Assembly (NCBI GenBank): GCA_037043455.1
Contig: JAWPHD010011251.1
Location: 21,636 to 85,635 of the forward strand
Reading direction: 5' to 3'
Length of the DNA: 64,000 nt
Source: Cyrtodaria siliqua
Taxonomy: Eukaryota; Mollusca; Bivalvia; Adapedonta; Hiatellidae
Positions 52,101 to 63,930 of the stretch are shown here, piece after piece. Under the pieces are notes generated by a model, which was not told the origin of the DNA, made no database searches, and saw nothing but the letters and a program-made list of their open reading frames with translations. The translations under genes were made by a program, and so were the position numbers. Within the stretch, counting starts at the first letter, position 1. Every line of letters starts with the position of its first letter.

Positions 52101-55100
52101 AAGATGTATTCAGGTTGTATAAACTGTAATTAAAAGATGTATTCACGTTGTTTAAACTGAAATTAAAAGATGTATTCAGGTTGTATAAACTGTAATTAAA
52201 AGATGTATTCAGGTTGTATAAACTGTAATTCAAAGATGTAATTCAGGTTGTATAAACTAGTTTAGGTGTATTCCGGTTGTATAAACTGTAATTAAAAGAT
52301 ATACTCAGGTTGTATAAACTGTAATTAAAAGATGTATTCACGTTGTATAAACTGTAATTCAAAGATGTAATTCAGGTTGTATAAACTAGTTTAGGTGTAT
52401 TCCGGTTGTATAAACTTTAATTATAAGATGTATTCACGTTGTATAAACTGTGATTAAAAGATGTATTCAGGTTGTATAAACTGTAATTAAAAGATGTATT
52501 CAGGTTGTATTAACTGTAATTAAAAGATGTATTCAGGTTGTATAAACTGTAATTAAAAGATGTATTCACGTTGTATAAACTGTGATTAAAAGATGTATTC
52601 AGGTTCTATAAACCATTATTAAAAGATGTATTCAGGTTGTATAAACTGTAATTAAAAGATTTATTCAGGTTGTATAAACTGTAATTAAAAGATGTATTCA
52701 CGTTGTATAAAGTGTGATTAAAAGATGTATTCAGGTTGTATAAACTGTAATTAAAAGATGTATTCAGGTTGTATAAACTGTAATTAAAAGATGTATTCAA
52801 GTTATATAAACTGTAATTAAAAAATGTATTCAGGTTGTACAAACTAGTTTAGGTGTATTCCGGTTGTATAAACTGTAATTAAAAGATGTACTCAGGTTGT
52901 ATAAACTGTAATTAAAAGATGTATTCAAGTTTTATAAACTGTAATTAAAAGATGTATTCAGGTTGTATCAACTAGTTTAGGTGTATTCCGGTTGTATAAA
53001 CTGTAATTAAAAGATGTATTCAGGTTGTATAAACTGTAATTAAAAGATGTATTCAGGTTGTATAAACTGTAATTAAAAGATGTATTCAGGTTGTATACAC
53101 TGTGATTCAAAGATGTAATTCTGGTTGTATAAACTAGTTTAGGTGTATTCCGGTTGTATAAACTGTAATTAAAAGATGTACTCATGTTGTATAAACTGTA
53201 ATTAAAAGATGTATTCAGGTTGTATAAACTGTAATTAAAAGATTTATTCAAGTTGTATAAACTGTAATTAAAAGATGTATTCACGTTGTATAAACTGTAA
53301 TTACAAGATATATTCAGGTTGTATAAACTGTAATTCAAAGATGTATTCAGGTTGTATAAACTGTAATTAAAAGATGTATTCAGGTTGTATAAACTGTAAT
53401 TAAAAGATGTATTCAGGTTGTATACACTGTGATTCAAAGATGTAATTCAGGTTGTATAAACTAGTTTAGGTGTATTCCGGTTGTATAAACTGTAATTAAA
53501 AGATGTACTCATGTTGTATAAACTGTAATTCAAAGATGTATTCAGGTTGTATAAACTGTAATTAAAAGATGTATTCAGGTTGAATAAACTGTAATTAAAA
53601 GATGTATTCAGGTTGTATACACTGTGATTCAAAGATGTAATTCAGGTTGTATAAACTAGTTTAGGTGTATTCCGGTTGTATAAACTGTAATTAAAGGATG
53701 TATTCAGGTTGTATAAACTGTAATTAAAAGATGTACTCAGGTTGTATAAACTGTAATCAAAAGATGTATTCAGGTTGTATAAACTGTAATTAAAAGATGC
53801 ATTCACGTTGTATAAACTGTAATTAAAAGATGTATTCAGGTTGTATAAACTGTAATTAAAAGATGTATTCAGGTTGTCTAAACTGTAATTAAAAGATGTA
53901 TTCAGGTTGTATACACTGTGATTCAAAGATGTAATTCAGGTTGTATAAACTAGTTTAGGTGTATTCCGGTTGTATAAACTGTAATTAAAGGATGTATTCA
54001 GGTTGTATAAACTGTAATTACAGGATGTACTCAGGTTGTATAAACTGTAATTAAAAGATGTATTCAGGTTGTATAAACTGTACTTAAAAGATGCATTCAC
54101 GTTGTATAAACTGTAATTAAAAGATGTATTCAGGTTGTATAAACTGTAATTAAAAGATGTATTCAGGTTGTATAAACTGTAATTAAAAGATGTATTCAGG
54201 TTATATACACTGTGATTCAAAGATGTAATTCAGGTTGTATAAACTAGTTTAGGTGTATTCCGGTTGTATAAACTGTAATTAAAGGATGTATTCAGGTTGT
54301 ATAAACTGTAATTAAAAGATGTACTCAGGTTGTATAAACTGTAATTAAAAGATGTATTCACGTTGTTTAAACTGTAATTAAAAGATGCTTTCAGGTTGTA
54401 TAAACTGTAAATACAAGATGTATTCACGTTGTATAAACTGTAATTAAAAGATGTATTCAAGTTGTATAAACTATAATTAAAAGATGTATTCACGTTGTAT
54501 AAACTGTAATTAAAAGATGTATTCACGTTGTATAAACTGTAACTAAAAGATGTATTCACGTTGTATAAACTGTAACTAAAAGATGTATTCACGTTGTATA
54601 AACTGTAATTAAAAGATGTATTCACGTTGTTTAAACTGAAATTAAAAGATGTATTCAGGTTGTATAAACTGTAATTAAAAGATGTATTCAGGTTGTATAA
54701 ACTGTCATTCAAAGATGTAATTCGGGTTGTACAAACTAATTTAGGTGTATTCCGGTTGTATAAACTGTAATTAAAAGATGTACTCAGGTTGTATAAACTG
54801 TAATTAAAAGATGTATTCAGGTTGTATAAACTGTAATTCAAAGATGTAATTCTGGTTGTATAAACTAGTTTAGTTGTATTCTGGTTGTATAAACTTTGAT
54901 TAAAAGATGTATTCACGTTGTATAAACTGTGATTAAAAGATGTATTCAGGTTGTATAAACTGTAATTAAAAGATGTATTCAGGTTGTATTAACTGTAATT
55001 AAAAGATGTATTCAGGTTGTATAAACTGTGATTAAAAGATGTATTCACGTTGTATTAACTGTGATTAAAAGATTAAAAGATGTATTCAGGTTGTATTAAC

Positions 55101-55640
55101 TGTAATTAAAAGATGTATTCAGGTTGTATAAACTGTAATTAAAAGATGTATTCACGTTGTATAAAGTGTGATTAAAAGATGTATTCAGGTTGTATAAACT
55201 GTAATTAAAAGATGTATTCAGGTTGTATAAACTGTAATTAAAAGATGTATTCAGGTTGTATAAACTGTAATTAAAAGATGTATTCAGGTTGTATAAACTG
55301 GAATTAAAGGTTGTATAAACTGTGATTAGAAGTAACATTCGGGTTATATAACCTGATTAGAAGGGATGTTCAAGTTGCGTAAATTGTGAATTGAAGGGTG
55401 TTCATGTTGTGTAAACTGTAATTTGAAAGGGTGTTCAGGTTCTGTTTCTGTAAGCTATCATTAGAAGGGGCGCTCAGGATGTATAAACTGGTTAGAAGCG
55501 TGATTTGAAAGGGTCGTTCAGGTTGTATAAAATATTATTTGGAGGGGCATTCAAGTTGTGCAACTGTGAATTGAAAGGGCTTCAAGTTGTGTAAACTGTG
55601 ATTTTAAGTGTCATTCAGGTTGTGTAAACTGTATTTTAAG
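46183..55640. repeat. 33-bp satellite with higher-order structure
   Basis: About 9.4 kb, roughly 280 copies of a 33-bp unit (TTGTATAAACTGTAATTAAA, then AGATGTATTCAGG). Variant units (34, 29 or 32 bp) recur in fixed order as a cassette, with CTAGTTTAGGTGTATTCCGG. Blocks repeat at 1,438 bp (47,369-48,628 against 48,807-50,066) and at 2,776 bp (49,830-51,117 region against 52,606-53,926). The edges (46,183-46,260 and 55,300-55,640, plus 56,122-56,190) are degenerate, as expected when exchange keeps only the centre uniform. Minus-strand frames (NTSFNYSLYNL repeats) up to 228 codons follow from the period. Confidence 0.96.
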
Positions 55641-55660
55641 GTGTATTCGAGTTTCTTAAC

Positions 55661-56113
55661 GGAATGAATGAATGGTGTTTTACGGCACGTCGACACATAA
55701 ATATGTCATATGTTATGCACAAAAACTGATGAAAGATGAAGAAATGAAGTTGTAATTGAAAATTAATGTAAATGTATAAAGATAAAACTATTTACAAATA
55801 AGGTAATATAAACTATGTACGTAAATCAACAAATGCCCGTCAACGGGTATATAAATAAGTAAATGTATATATAAAAATATATTATAATGATTAATATAGT
55901 CTGATTTCTGTCAGGAAATCTTTAGAACAAGACTTAAATCTATAATATAAAATAACTTTTTCAAAGTAACCTGTGACGCATAGGATCAAAGTCTACACAT
56001 TCCAACAAGATGTGTTTGACCGTTAACGGTGCAAATCAGGCTAAACATTCTGGTAATTGCTCTCCTTGTAATAAATATGAATGAGTATAAAGTGTTTGCC
56101 CTATCCTGCACCG
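55661..56113 (+). mobile_element. SINE-like insertion in the satellite edge
   Basis: A 453-bp non-satellite segment interrupts the degenerate satellite. It is flanked by GTTTCTTAAC (55,651-55,660) and GTTTCTAAC (56,114-56,122), read as a target duplication that has lost one base. It begins GGAATGAATGAATGGTGTTT, then TACGGCACGTCGAC (compare 3,865), and ends with CCCTATCCTGCACC. Probably a SINE of the family fragmentarily present at 3.86 kb. Confidence 0.75.
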
Positions 56114-56122
56114 GTTTCTAAC

Positions 56123-57310
56123 TGTGATTTGAAAAGGCATTCGGGTTTTGTAAACTGTGTGATTTGAATGGGCATTCGGATTGTTTAAACTATGATAATA
56201 ACTATATTATTGTATTCTTTCATTTGTATTTATTTTAAAAAATTTAAATACTTATAAAATAATCAAACACAAATGAAATAGGAAGCCTAACGCAGCCATC
56301 CAAAACGAGAATTTTAAACACTTACTGAAAACACATACATACTAATAAACAAATAGGAAACTTGCTATTTCAACCAATGAAGTAGCCAAAATATCATATG
56401 GTCCCCCTTAACTTTTCCTTCTATCTCCTCTCTCATTTATTCATTGATTCTGATGAGAATTCATTCAAAAGATAGATTCATAATGAATATCAAAATGGGA
56501 TTCTAATAATTCTGTTTTATTTTCAACAAAAGAAGTTGCATAAAAAGATGTTTAAAATGGTAGAATAAGGAAACTGCTATCAGCAGAATGAGAATTAAAT
56601 TGGTGATGAGATTTGGCATAAATGAAACTTTTATCTATAAAATTCTTTAAGATACAAGGGTTTAAAGTTGGGCAACATTTTGTGAAATTTTCGGAATATC
56701 CCACGTGGAATTCAGGTAAATTTCACTGTGTCCAATATGTTTGTTGTTAGGTCTGTGCTTCTTCTTATTGGTGGAATATAAGCGACATGATTCACAAACT
56801 CGTAAAGGGATTAGGCGTATTCGCCCAGCCTTTTTTATATATTTATATACATGTATACTTTTTCCGTTGTACAAGTTTTCTATTCGATTGGCACAATTTA
56901 TTGTTTGTGTTAAGCAATTACCCGCCACAGTAAGTAGAAGTGTTTATTTACCCTCGCCATTGGCAGCTAGGCATTTTGGCGAGCATTTCAATAGATGATT
57001 AAGTCAGTTGTAGGTCAAATGTCGATTCATCAATCAGATCCAATGGAGATTACAAGATGCAGCAGAAGAATTGAGTTGGTAGCATGGGTGAAGAAATCCA
57101 TCGTTGATAGTCTGTAAAAGATTAAAGTCGTAGAAGATTAAATCTGATCGACCAATAATAGGATGACAGCAAAGGTGGTAAGTAGGTCAATCTTACTGCC
57201 GACCCAAAAGTTGATTAGTTTCTTTCCGCCAATCAGAAGGCTCCACGAGGCCAAGAAGAGTCCCAAATAGGTCAATCAGGCTGCACGTGTTGCCCGTAAT
57301 GGCTCCTCTG
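56123..57310. other. satellite remnant, then no convincing gene
   Basis: 56,122-56,190 is the continuation of the degenerate satellite. Frames of 85-88 codons at 56,662-56,998 lie opposite each other on both strands, and neither has an ATG start where the open frame begins; not accepted. Confidence 0.4.
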
Positions 57311-57550
57311 CTATGCACACCGTCGTATCAATGTTAATTTTAGAACCTTCTGGTTGCCTACACCATACGACTGGTGTACATCCCGCAGGGTTATTTCAGA
57401 ATTCGGTGCTCGTGATGTTACCGTAGATTCCCCTTGTCACCTGCGGGAACTTGCAGTGACAAGTAGCATCTCGGCGTCGGTAGTTATTCTGTAAAAGTAG
57501 TAATCGCCCCTCTTATTGTCCTTGCTCCAGACGACCGCAACACGTCCTTC
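57311..57550 (-). pseudogene. decayed coding stretch of unknown family
   Basis: The minus-strand frame from 57,550 to 57,311 is open for 80 codons except for one TGA (57,439-57,437). Before it: RVAVVWSKDNKRGDYYFYRI, then TTDAEMLLVTASSRR. After it: GESTVTSRAPNSEITLRDVH, then QSYGVGNQKVLKLTLIRRCA and a stop. Composition is balanced and more GC-rich than the flanks. CGCAG followed by GTGACA at the TGA could also be a splice donor. No family recognised; a relic of a host gene exon or a transposon protein. Confidence 0.35.
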
Positions 57551-58011
57551 CTATTCGATGGTCTGAACTGGAATGAACCAAGGCAACACAGTAAAGACCG
57601 CGTTATTTTAAGCGCAGAAAAACTACTAACCAATCAAATCAATCAAGATAGAATTGTTAACTGAAGTCTGATTGGACGATAGGAATGAGGGGGAAATCAA
57701 TAAACGGAAAAACGCCAGTCAAATAACGCATATTGTCAAACGTTGCTCACTGTAAAGTCAACGATCAAGCGGTATATGAAAAGAAACAATAGTTTAGGTA
57801 ACGAAAAAGTTCTCACATGTTTCTAATGATGATGAGTGGTTGTGTGTTAGTTAAATTGTTAAATGTCAGAGCTATCCATTAGTGGGACCATTCATCATTT
57901 GAACCTGTTCAGAATGCGAACGTTGTTTAAAACACTTCACAGTCTTTCAGTCATTTGTTCTAATAATACTTGTATTATCCATGTTCTACTGAGTAAAGGT
58001 GCATCTTGTTA

Positions 58012-58043
<32 letters not shown>

Positions 58044-58299
58044 TAACAATAACATTAATAACGATAAAGAATTTAATATTATAAAAAAAACTCATTGGAA
58101 ACAATGCAATCTTCTATGAGGCTCTCAACAATATAAATGTATACGGTTTCCTTAAAATTGTGCAAAATATTATCCAATATGGCTGGTTTACCTTTATTTC
58201 TAAATATCTATTTGTCTGCTTCATCTCATGCCGCAATCTGGTTAGTAGTGGTATTAACATCAGTTCAAGTTCAAAGTTGTAATTTAAATGAAGTTATTG
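57551..58299. other. no gene; (AAT)n microsatellite
   Basis: Spacer with (AAT/AAC)n at 58,013-58,062 and ATTGG/CCAAT motifs near 57,630-57,675. Confidence 0.45.
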
Positions 58300-58425
58300 A
58301 ATACTAAAGCTAACATAGTTTATTAAAATACTCAATTTTGATTAGTAATAGAGGTGTTTTAAAAGTCCTATCTAACATGGTTTATTAAAATACTCAATGT
58401 TGATTGGCTATTGGGGTGGTCTGAA
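58300..58425 (+). repeat. two adjacent copies of the 13,136 repeat
   Basis: CTAACATAGTTTATTAAAAT at 58,309 and CTAACATGGTTTATTAAAAT at 58,373, each followed by ACTCAAT.TTGATT. The second copy continues GGCTATTGGGG as at 13,165-13,185. Confidence 0.7.
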
Positions 58426-58732
58426 AACAAGCTATATAAACCTCCGACGTCATGTACGCCAACAATTAAGAAGTCATTTTAAACGCCCAAAAACGCGTCA
58501 GCCGATGAGACGTCATTTTAAACGTCAGATGCAAAACAACAACGCAATGCAGGCGCGTATCCAGGCATACGCACGTACGCCAATGCGTACAATTCGTCAG
58601 CAAATATTATTAAATAAAAGTTCCAAATATGCAATAAATGCCATATTAACGCTGAAATATAGCTTGAAAATGCATCATTTGCCTTCTAATTTTCAAACGT
58701 TTCTTGGGGGAGGCAGGTACGCCCCTGAATGA
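58397..58732 (+). CDS. 111-codon Arg/Gln-rich open frame, uncertain
   Basis: The ATG at 58397 starts MLIGYWGGLKTSYINLRRHV. The middle is very basic (RSHFKRPKTRQPMRRHFKRQ) with a repeated RxHFKR unit encoded by two CGTCATTTTAAACG copies, and the end is LPSNFQTFLGGGRYAPE. The first codons lie in a dispersed repeat, and a TATA-like CTATATAAACC (58,431-58,441) lies inside the frame. If the promoter is real, translation would start at an internal ATG such as 58,504. No family recognised; repeat-derived sequence is a serious alternative. Confidence 0.22.
   Translation: MLIGYWGGLKTSYINLRRHVRQQLRSHFKRPKTRQPMRRHFKRQMQNNNAMQARIQAYARTPMRTIRQQILLNKSSKYAINAILTLKYSLKMHHLPSNFQTFLGGGRYAPE
58404..58441 (+). 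promoter_or_regulatory. ATTGG and TATA-like promoter elements
   Basis: ATTGG (reverse CCAAT) occurs twice (58,403-58,416) ahead of CTATATAAACC (58,431). The spacing of about 25 bp is closer than usual for CCAAT and TATA boxes. Weak. Confidence 0.2.
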
Positions 58733-58739
58733 AATGCGT

Positions 58740-58958
58740 TATTTTAAGCGATGCTACATTCCAACAACACATTTAAATAGGATAAAGCTGTATTTTCTTC
58801 TCATTTGATGTTGAGAGATAGGCATAACATGTAAGTTGTGAGAATTTGTTTGTATTTTGTGCAGTAACCGTTAACCGTTCCTCTCGCTAAAATACAAACA
58901 GAATATAATAACAATACACTAATAATAAATTAATATTTTAAGATTACTCATTAAGTCA
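58740..58958. other. no gene seen
   Basis: AT-rich sequence up to the truncated LINE start. Confidence 0.4.
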
Positions 58959-60930
58959 TGATACCGATATATACAAAGCTCTTCAATATTATTCTTGATA
59001 CAGGGTTTCACCAAACAAGTTGGTTTGAAGGCATCATTAAACCCATTTTCAAAAACATAGGTGATCCCTTAAGACCTGAAAATTATCGCCCGATCACCAT
59101 ATTAAACTGTTTACATCGATACTAAACGAACGAATTAACAAGTTCCTAAATGAAAAAGGAATCTTAGCTGAAAATCAATCAATTACACAAATTGGTGGAA
59201 ATGTTAAGTTCACAAAAAGAAAAAGTTTTTCTGCTGCTTTATAGATTTCACACAGGCATTTGACTCCATATTGAGAATAGGCCTATGGCGAAAACTCCAA
59301 AGTAATGAAATTAAAGGCAAATTCTTCCGTATAATATATAACATGTATCAAAACATTAAATCATGTGTGTCCATACATAACGATACATCGAGTTTCTTTG
59401 TGAGTCAATGCGGAGTCCGTCAAGGTGAAACTTTATCACCGATAATGTTTGCTATCTTTTAAAATGACTTACAGGAGTATTTGCTTAACACAGGCCTAGA
59501 TGGCATTAGAGTCGAACCCAAATAAATGTCTTTATAAAGATTATAATACTACTATATGCTGACGATACCATTATCCTAGGTGAGAACCCCGAAAGTTTCC
59601 AATTAAGTCTAAATAAATTTCACGAGTATTGTCTATCGTGGAAATTAAAAGTAAACTACAGCAAAACTAAAATAATTCTCTTTGGTGCCAGAAACATAAA
59701 CCGTTTCTCATTTAACATAGGACCGGGAAAAATCGAAATAACAAATAAATACAAATACCTAGGAGTAATATTTACTAGCTCGGGTAGCTTTCTAAACACA
59801 AGAAAACACTTGGCCGAACAAGCCAAGAAAGCGTCATTTCTATTTTATCGGAGAATCAATAACCTAGACATACATTTAGACCTCCAACTTAAATTATTCG
59901 ACCAAACAATTCTACCAATATTAACCAACAATTGCGAAGTTTGGGGATATGAAAACTTAGATATAATAGAACGTGTACATACCGATTTTTTAAAAAGAAT
60001 TACAAACTCTAAAAAAGCACCACTTCTTACATGCTATATGCGGAATTAGGCAGACACCCAATCGCAGTCACTATACATAACGAGAATGATAAACTTTTGG
60101 AATAAATTGATCGTAGGTAAACAAACAAAACTTAGTTACTTATGTTATGAGTCAATGGTTAACACAGGTAATTACGAATACAAGTGGCTAAAATACATTC
60201 AAAATATACTTAACACACAGGAAATTCCGATATTTGGACAAAAAATCGCCATTTATTGCAAAGCAAATATGTCCATCGATCCAATAAAAAAACTTTAATA
60301 GACCAATTTACACAATCATGAAGGGCAGACCTACAAAATTCGTCCAAAGGGCGTAATTATAGCCTATTCAAAGACGAACTTTTATTTGAACCATATCTAA
60401 AGATACCGAGAAACTACTATATTAATGTAATCAAATTCCGAACAACTAACCATAGATTTCATGTCGAAAATGGTAGGTTGGCGAATATCCCGTACAACTT
60501 AAGGTGGTGTACTCTGTGTGACTCTGATATTGGCGACGAATTTCACTATCTCTTAAAATGCCCTCAATTCGACTCTCTGCGTAAAAAAGTACATTCCACG
60601 GTATTTTTACCGTCACGCAAATGTTATAAAATATAAGGAGCTTCTAACTCATTCGTCAAACAAAATACAAATCAATCTATCTGTCTTTGTCCGAATTATA
60701 TTACAAACGGTTAAACAATAAGTATATATATATATATTTACATGCTTCACATTTGAAGCTGCAATGTTATTCCACGCAACTGTTATCTCCCTAATTTTTC
60801 CCACCATAAAAAGTGGGGGTTTGTGTGATCCTTTCTAATTCAAAATAAGTAATTGTATAATTTGTTGTATGCATAATAATTCATCATGTTGCCTGAGATT
60901 GTACATAATAAAAGATTGCTCTGTTCAAAA
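58959..60930 (+). mobile_element. LINE, 5'-truncated and broken
   Basis: RT motifs on the plus strand: SWFEGIIKPIFKNIGDPLRP, then ENYRPITILNCL (59,012-59,110); VSQCGVRQGETLSPIMFAIF (59,402-59,460); the catalytic LLYADDTIILGENPESFQ (about 59,551-59,600); the thumb FDQTILPILTNNCEVWGYEN (59,898 on); and the C-terminal CTLC..DEFHYLLKCPQFDS (60,508-60,575). Frames change several times. A 3' UTR with AATAAA (60,909) and an ending in TCTGTTC (60,919-60,930) closes it. The same family as the copy at 32.6-35.1 kb, at roughly similar decay. Confidence 0.85.
59810..60049 (+). pseudogene. RT thumb/connection fragment of the LINE
   Basis: A 79-codon open piece: AKKASFLFYRRINNLDIHLD, then LQLKLFDQTILPILTNNCEV and WGYENLDIIERVHTDFLKRI. 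It aligns well with 34,265-34,500 of the other LINE (LKLFDHTIVPILTYGSEICG). A frameshift follows at about 60,030. Confidence 0.7.
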
Positions 60931-60934
60931 ACGT

Positions 60935-62010
60935 ATGTTAAATAGTAAAAACTAGTAAACCATACAGAACATGAGGATAATCTACATGATAAAAAGAATA
61001 GTAAGATATCAGTGCTTTTTTCTTTCTTTTTTTAACCAAAGTACGGTGGTCCTTTTGTTCTCCCCGTCATAGGTGTGAGCGGGTCGGGGAGGACCGCCCC
61101 TCTTCACACCTTACATACGTAATAAAATGTTGGTATATTTTAAATTTAAGCTCATCAAATAATTCAGTATCAACCTCTTATTCTTTCTTTCTCTCATGTT
61201 CAGTAAAGATTAATTTAATTATTATTTTCAACTAAGGAAAAACAATTTGAATAGAAAAAAGAGGCCTAAGAGGGCCTGTATCGCTCTATTGGCTGTATGG
61301 AGTCTGTTGTTGGGGGGATTAGTTGTTGTAGCACTTATGCAAGTTTCCAAAATTGTACCCATGTCAATGGGCCCCTATATGCAGGAGGAGAAAACCTGTT
61401 TATAAAATTAACTTATTGTGCATCTACACATCCTTAACAAAGAAATACACCACACATGAACTTTAAACCTGAAAGGGTATACAAGGATAAAGTGTCCTAA
61501 GGCCGAGACGCTGTAATAGTTAATTACTGGATGCTATCCCCCCCCCCCCGACCCCACCCCCCCCCCCCTCCCCCAACACCTTAGAATTCAATCCACTAAC
61601 ATTTGGACAGTAAATGCATTTGTTTGTGATTTTTTACTCGATTACCTCCAAGGGGGCCACAGTGGGCGGACTTGTCACACCTTGGGTCATAAAAAACACA
61701 AAAAAACTTAGCCCCCAGTGGAATTTGAACCTGTGACACCAGTTTACTAATATAGCATATTGAATATTTAAGAAAATCCAGGCCCACAAGTCTGGTGTTT
61801 CTGATCCGATTCGGCTGGTTTTAAACTTGTCCGAGCTTTTATTAATATTAACAATGGCAACATTTGGTTAATATCAAATAATAAACGAAGGTTCTAGAGT
61901 GTTCACAAGGCAGAATATGACATTTTTCGGCAAAACAAGGGCCATAACTCTGGTATTAGTAACCTGATCTGGCAGGCTTTCAAGCAGCCAAGTTCTAGAG
62001 TAGTCCTAGA
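60935..62010. other. no gene; GC hairpin and poly-C tract
   Basis: AGGTGTGA (61,071-61,078) and TCACACCT (61,104-61,111) flank GCGGGTC..GACCGC, making a GC-rich hairpin unusual for this region. Poly-C runs stand at 61,540-61,572. A short minus-strand frame at 61,787-61,596 is not convincing. Confidence 0.5.
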
Positions 62011-62014
62011 GTAT

Positions 62015-63930
62015 TATACCATTATACCGTATACTTGCACCCCATAAAACCGCCAACTAATATCCTATCACCATCGTCTAATCACGCTCCTACCGTATAG
62101 TCGCACTCCTAGAACCGACTACTAATACCCTAGCGACACCGTCTAATCACGCTACTACAGTATAGTCGCACCCCTAGAATCGACTACTAATACCCTATCA
62201 CCACCGTCTAATCACGCTCCTACCGTATAGTCGCACCCCTATAACCGACTACTAATACCCTATCACCACCGTCTAATCACGCTCCTACCGTATAGTCGCA
62301 CCCCTATAACTGACTCTTAATACCCTATCACCACCATCTAATGATGCTCTTACCGTATAGTCGCACCCCTAGAACCGACTACTAATACCTATCACCACCG
62401 TCTAATCACGCTCCTACCGTATAGTCGCACCCCTAGAACCGACTACTAATACCCTATCACCACCGTCTAATCACGCTCCTACAGTATAGTCGCACCCCTA
62501 GAACCGACTACTAATACCCTATCATCACCGTCTAATCACGTTCCTACCGTATAGTCGCATAGTCGCACCCATAGAACCGCCTACTAATACCCTTGCACCA
62601 CCGTCTAATCACGCTCCTACAGTATAGTCGCACCCTTAGAACCGACTACTAATACCCTATCATCACCGTCTAATCACGTTCCTACCGTATAGTCGCATAG
62701 TCGCACCCATAGAACCGCCTACTATTACCCTTGCACAACCGTCTAATCACGCTCCTACCGTATAGTCGCACCCCTAGAACCGACTACTAATACCCTATCA
62801 CCACCGTCTAATCACGCTCCTACCGTATAGTCGCACCCCTAGAACTGACTACTAATACCCTATCACCACCGTCTAATCACGCTCCTACCGTATAGTCGCA
62901 CCCCTATAACTGACTACTAATACCCTATCACCACCGTCTAATCAAGCTCCTAACGTATAGTCGCACCCCTATAACTGACTACTAATACCCTATCACCACC
63001 GTCTAATCACGCTCCTACCGTATAGTCGTACCCCTAGAATCGACTACTAATACCCTATCACCACGGTCTAATCACGCTCCTACCGTATAGTCGCACCCCT
63101 ATAACTGACTACTAATACCCTATCACCACCGTCTAATCACGCTCCTACCGTATAGTCGCACCCCTAGAATCGACTACTAATACCCTAGCATCACCGTCTA
63201 ATCACGCTCCTACCGTATAGTCGTACCCCTAGAATCGACTACTAATACCCTATCACCACCGTCTAATCACGCTCCTACCGTATAGTCTCACCCCTAGAAC
63301 CGACTACTAATACCCTATCACCACCGTCTAATCACGCTCCTACAGTATAGTCGTACCCCTAGAATCGACTACTAATACCCTAGCACCACCGTCTAATCAC
63401 GCTCCTACAGTATAGTCGTACCCTAGAATCGACTACTAATACCCTATCACCACCGTCTAATCACGTACCTACAGTATAGTCGCACCCCTAGAATCGACTA
63501 CTAATACCCTAGCACCACCAATAATCACGTACCTACAGTATAGTCGCACCCTTAGAACCGACTACTAATACCCTAGCACCACCGTCTGATCACGCTCCTA
63601 CCGTATATAGTCGCACCCATAGAACCGCCTACTAATACCCTATCACCACCGTCTAATCACGCTCCTACCGTTTAGTTGCACCCCTAGAACCGACTACTAA
63701 TACCCTAGCACCACCATCTAATCACGCTCCTACCGTTTAGTTGCACCCCTAGAACCGACTACTAATGCCCTAGCAACACCGTCTAATCACGCTCCTACCG
63801 TATAGTCGCACCCCTAGAACTCGACTACTAATACCCTAGCACCACCGTCTAATACGCTCCTACGGTATAGTCGCACCCCTAGAACCGACTACTAATGCCC
63901 TAGCATCACCGTCTAATCACGCTCCTAGAT
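62015..63930. repeat. 66-bp satellite built of three 20-24-bp subunits
   Basis: About 28-29 copies of a 66-bp unit made of ACCGTATAGTCGCACCCC with TAGA, ACCGACTACTAATACCCT with ATCACC, and ACCGTCTAATCACGCTCCT. All three subunits begin ACCG, which suggests an ancestral unit of about 22 bp tripled and then amplified. A variant with a duplicated ATAGTCGC occurs at 62,555 and 62,691, about 136 bp apart, a local two-unit period. It is GC-richer than the rest of the window. Confidence 0.95.

Noticed and set aside
46183..55338. Long minus-strand frames of repeating NTSFNYSLYNL as a glycoprotein gene
   Set aside because: They follow from a 33-bp satellite with period divisible by three. The frame shifts between blocks (1,438 and 2,776 bp are not multiples of three), there is no start context and no splice structure. 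The frame-keeping cassette is reported separately as a question.
56662..56998. Opposed 85-88-codon frames
   Set aside because: Both strands are open over the same bases, neither begins with ATG, and no motif is recognisable.
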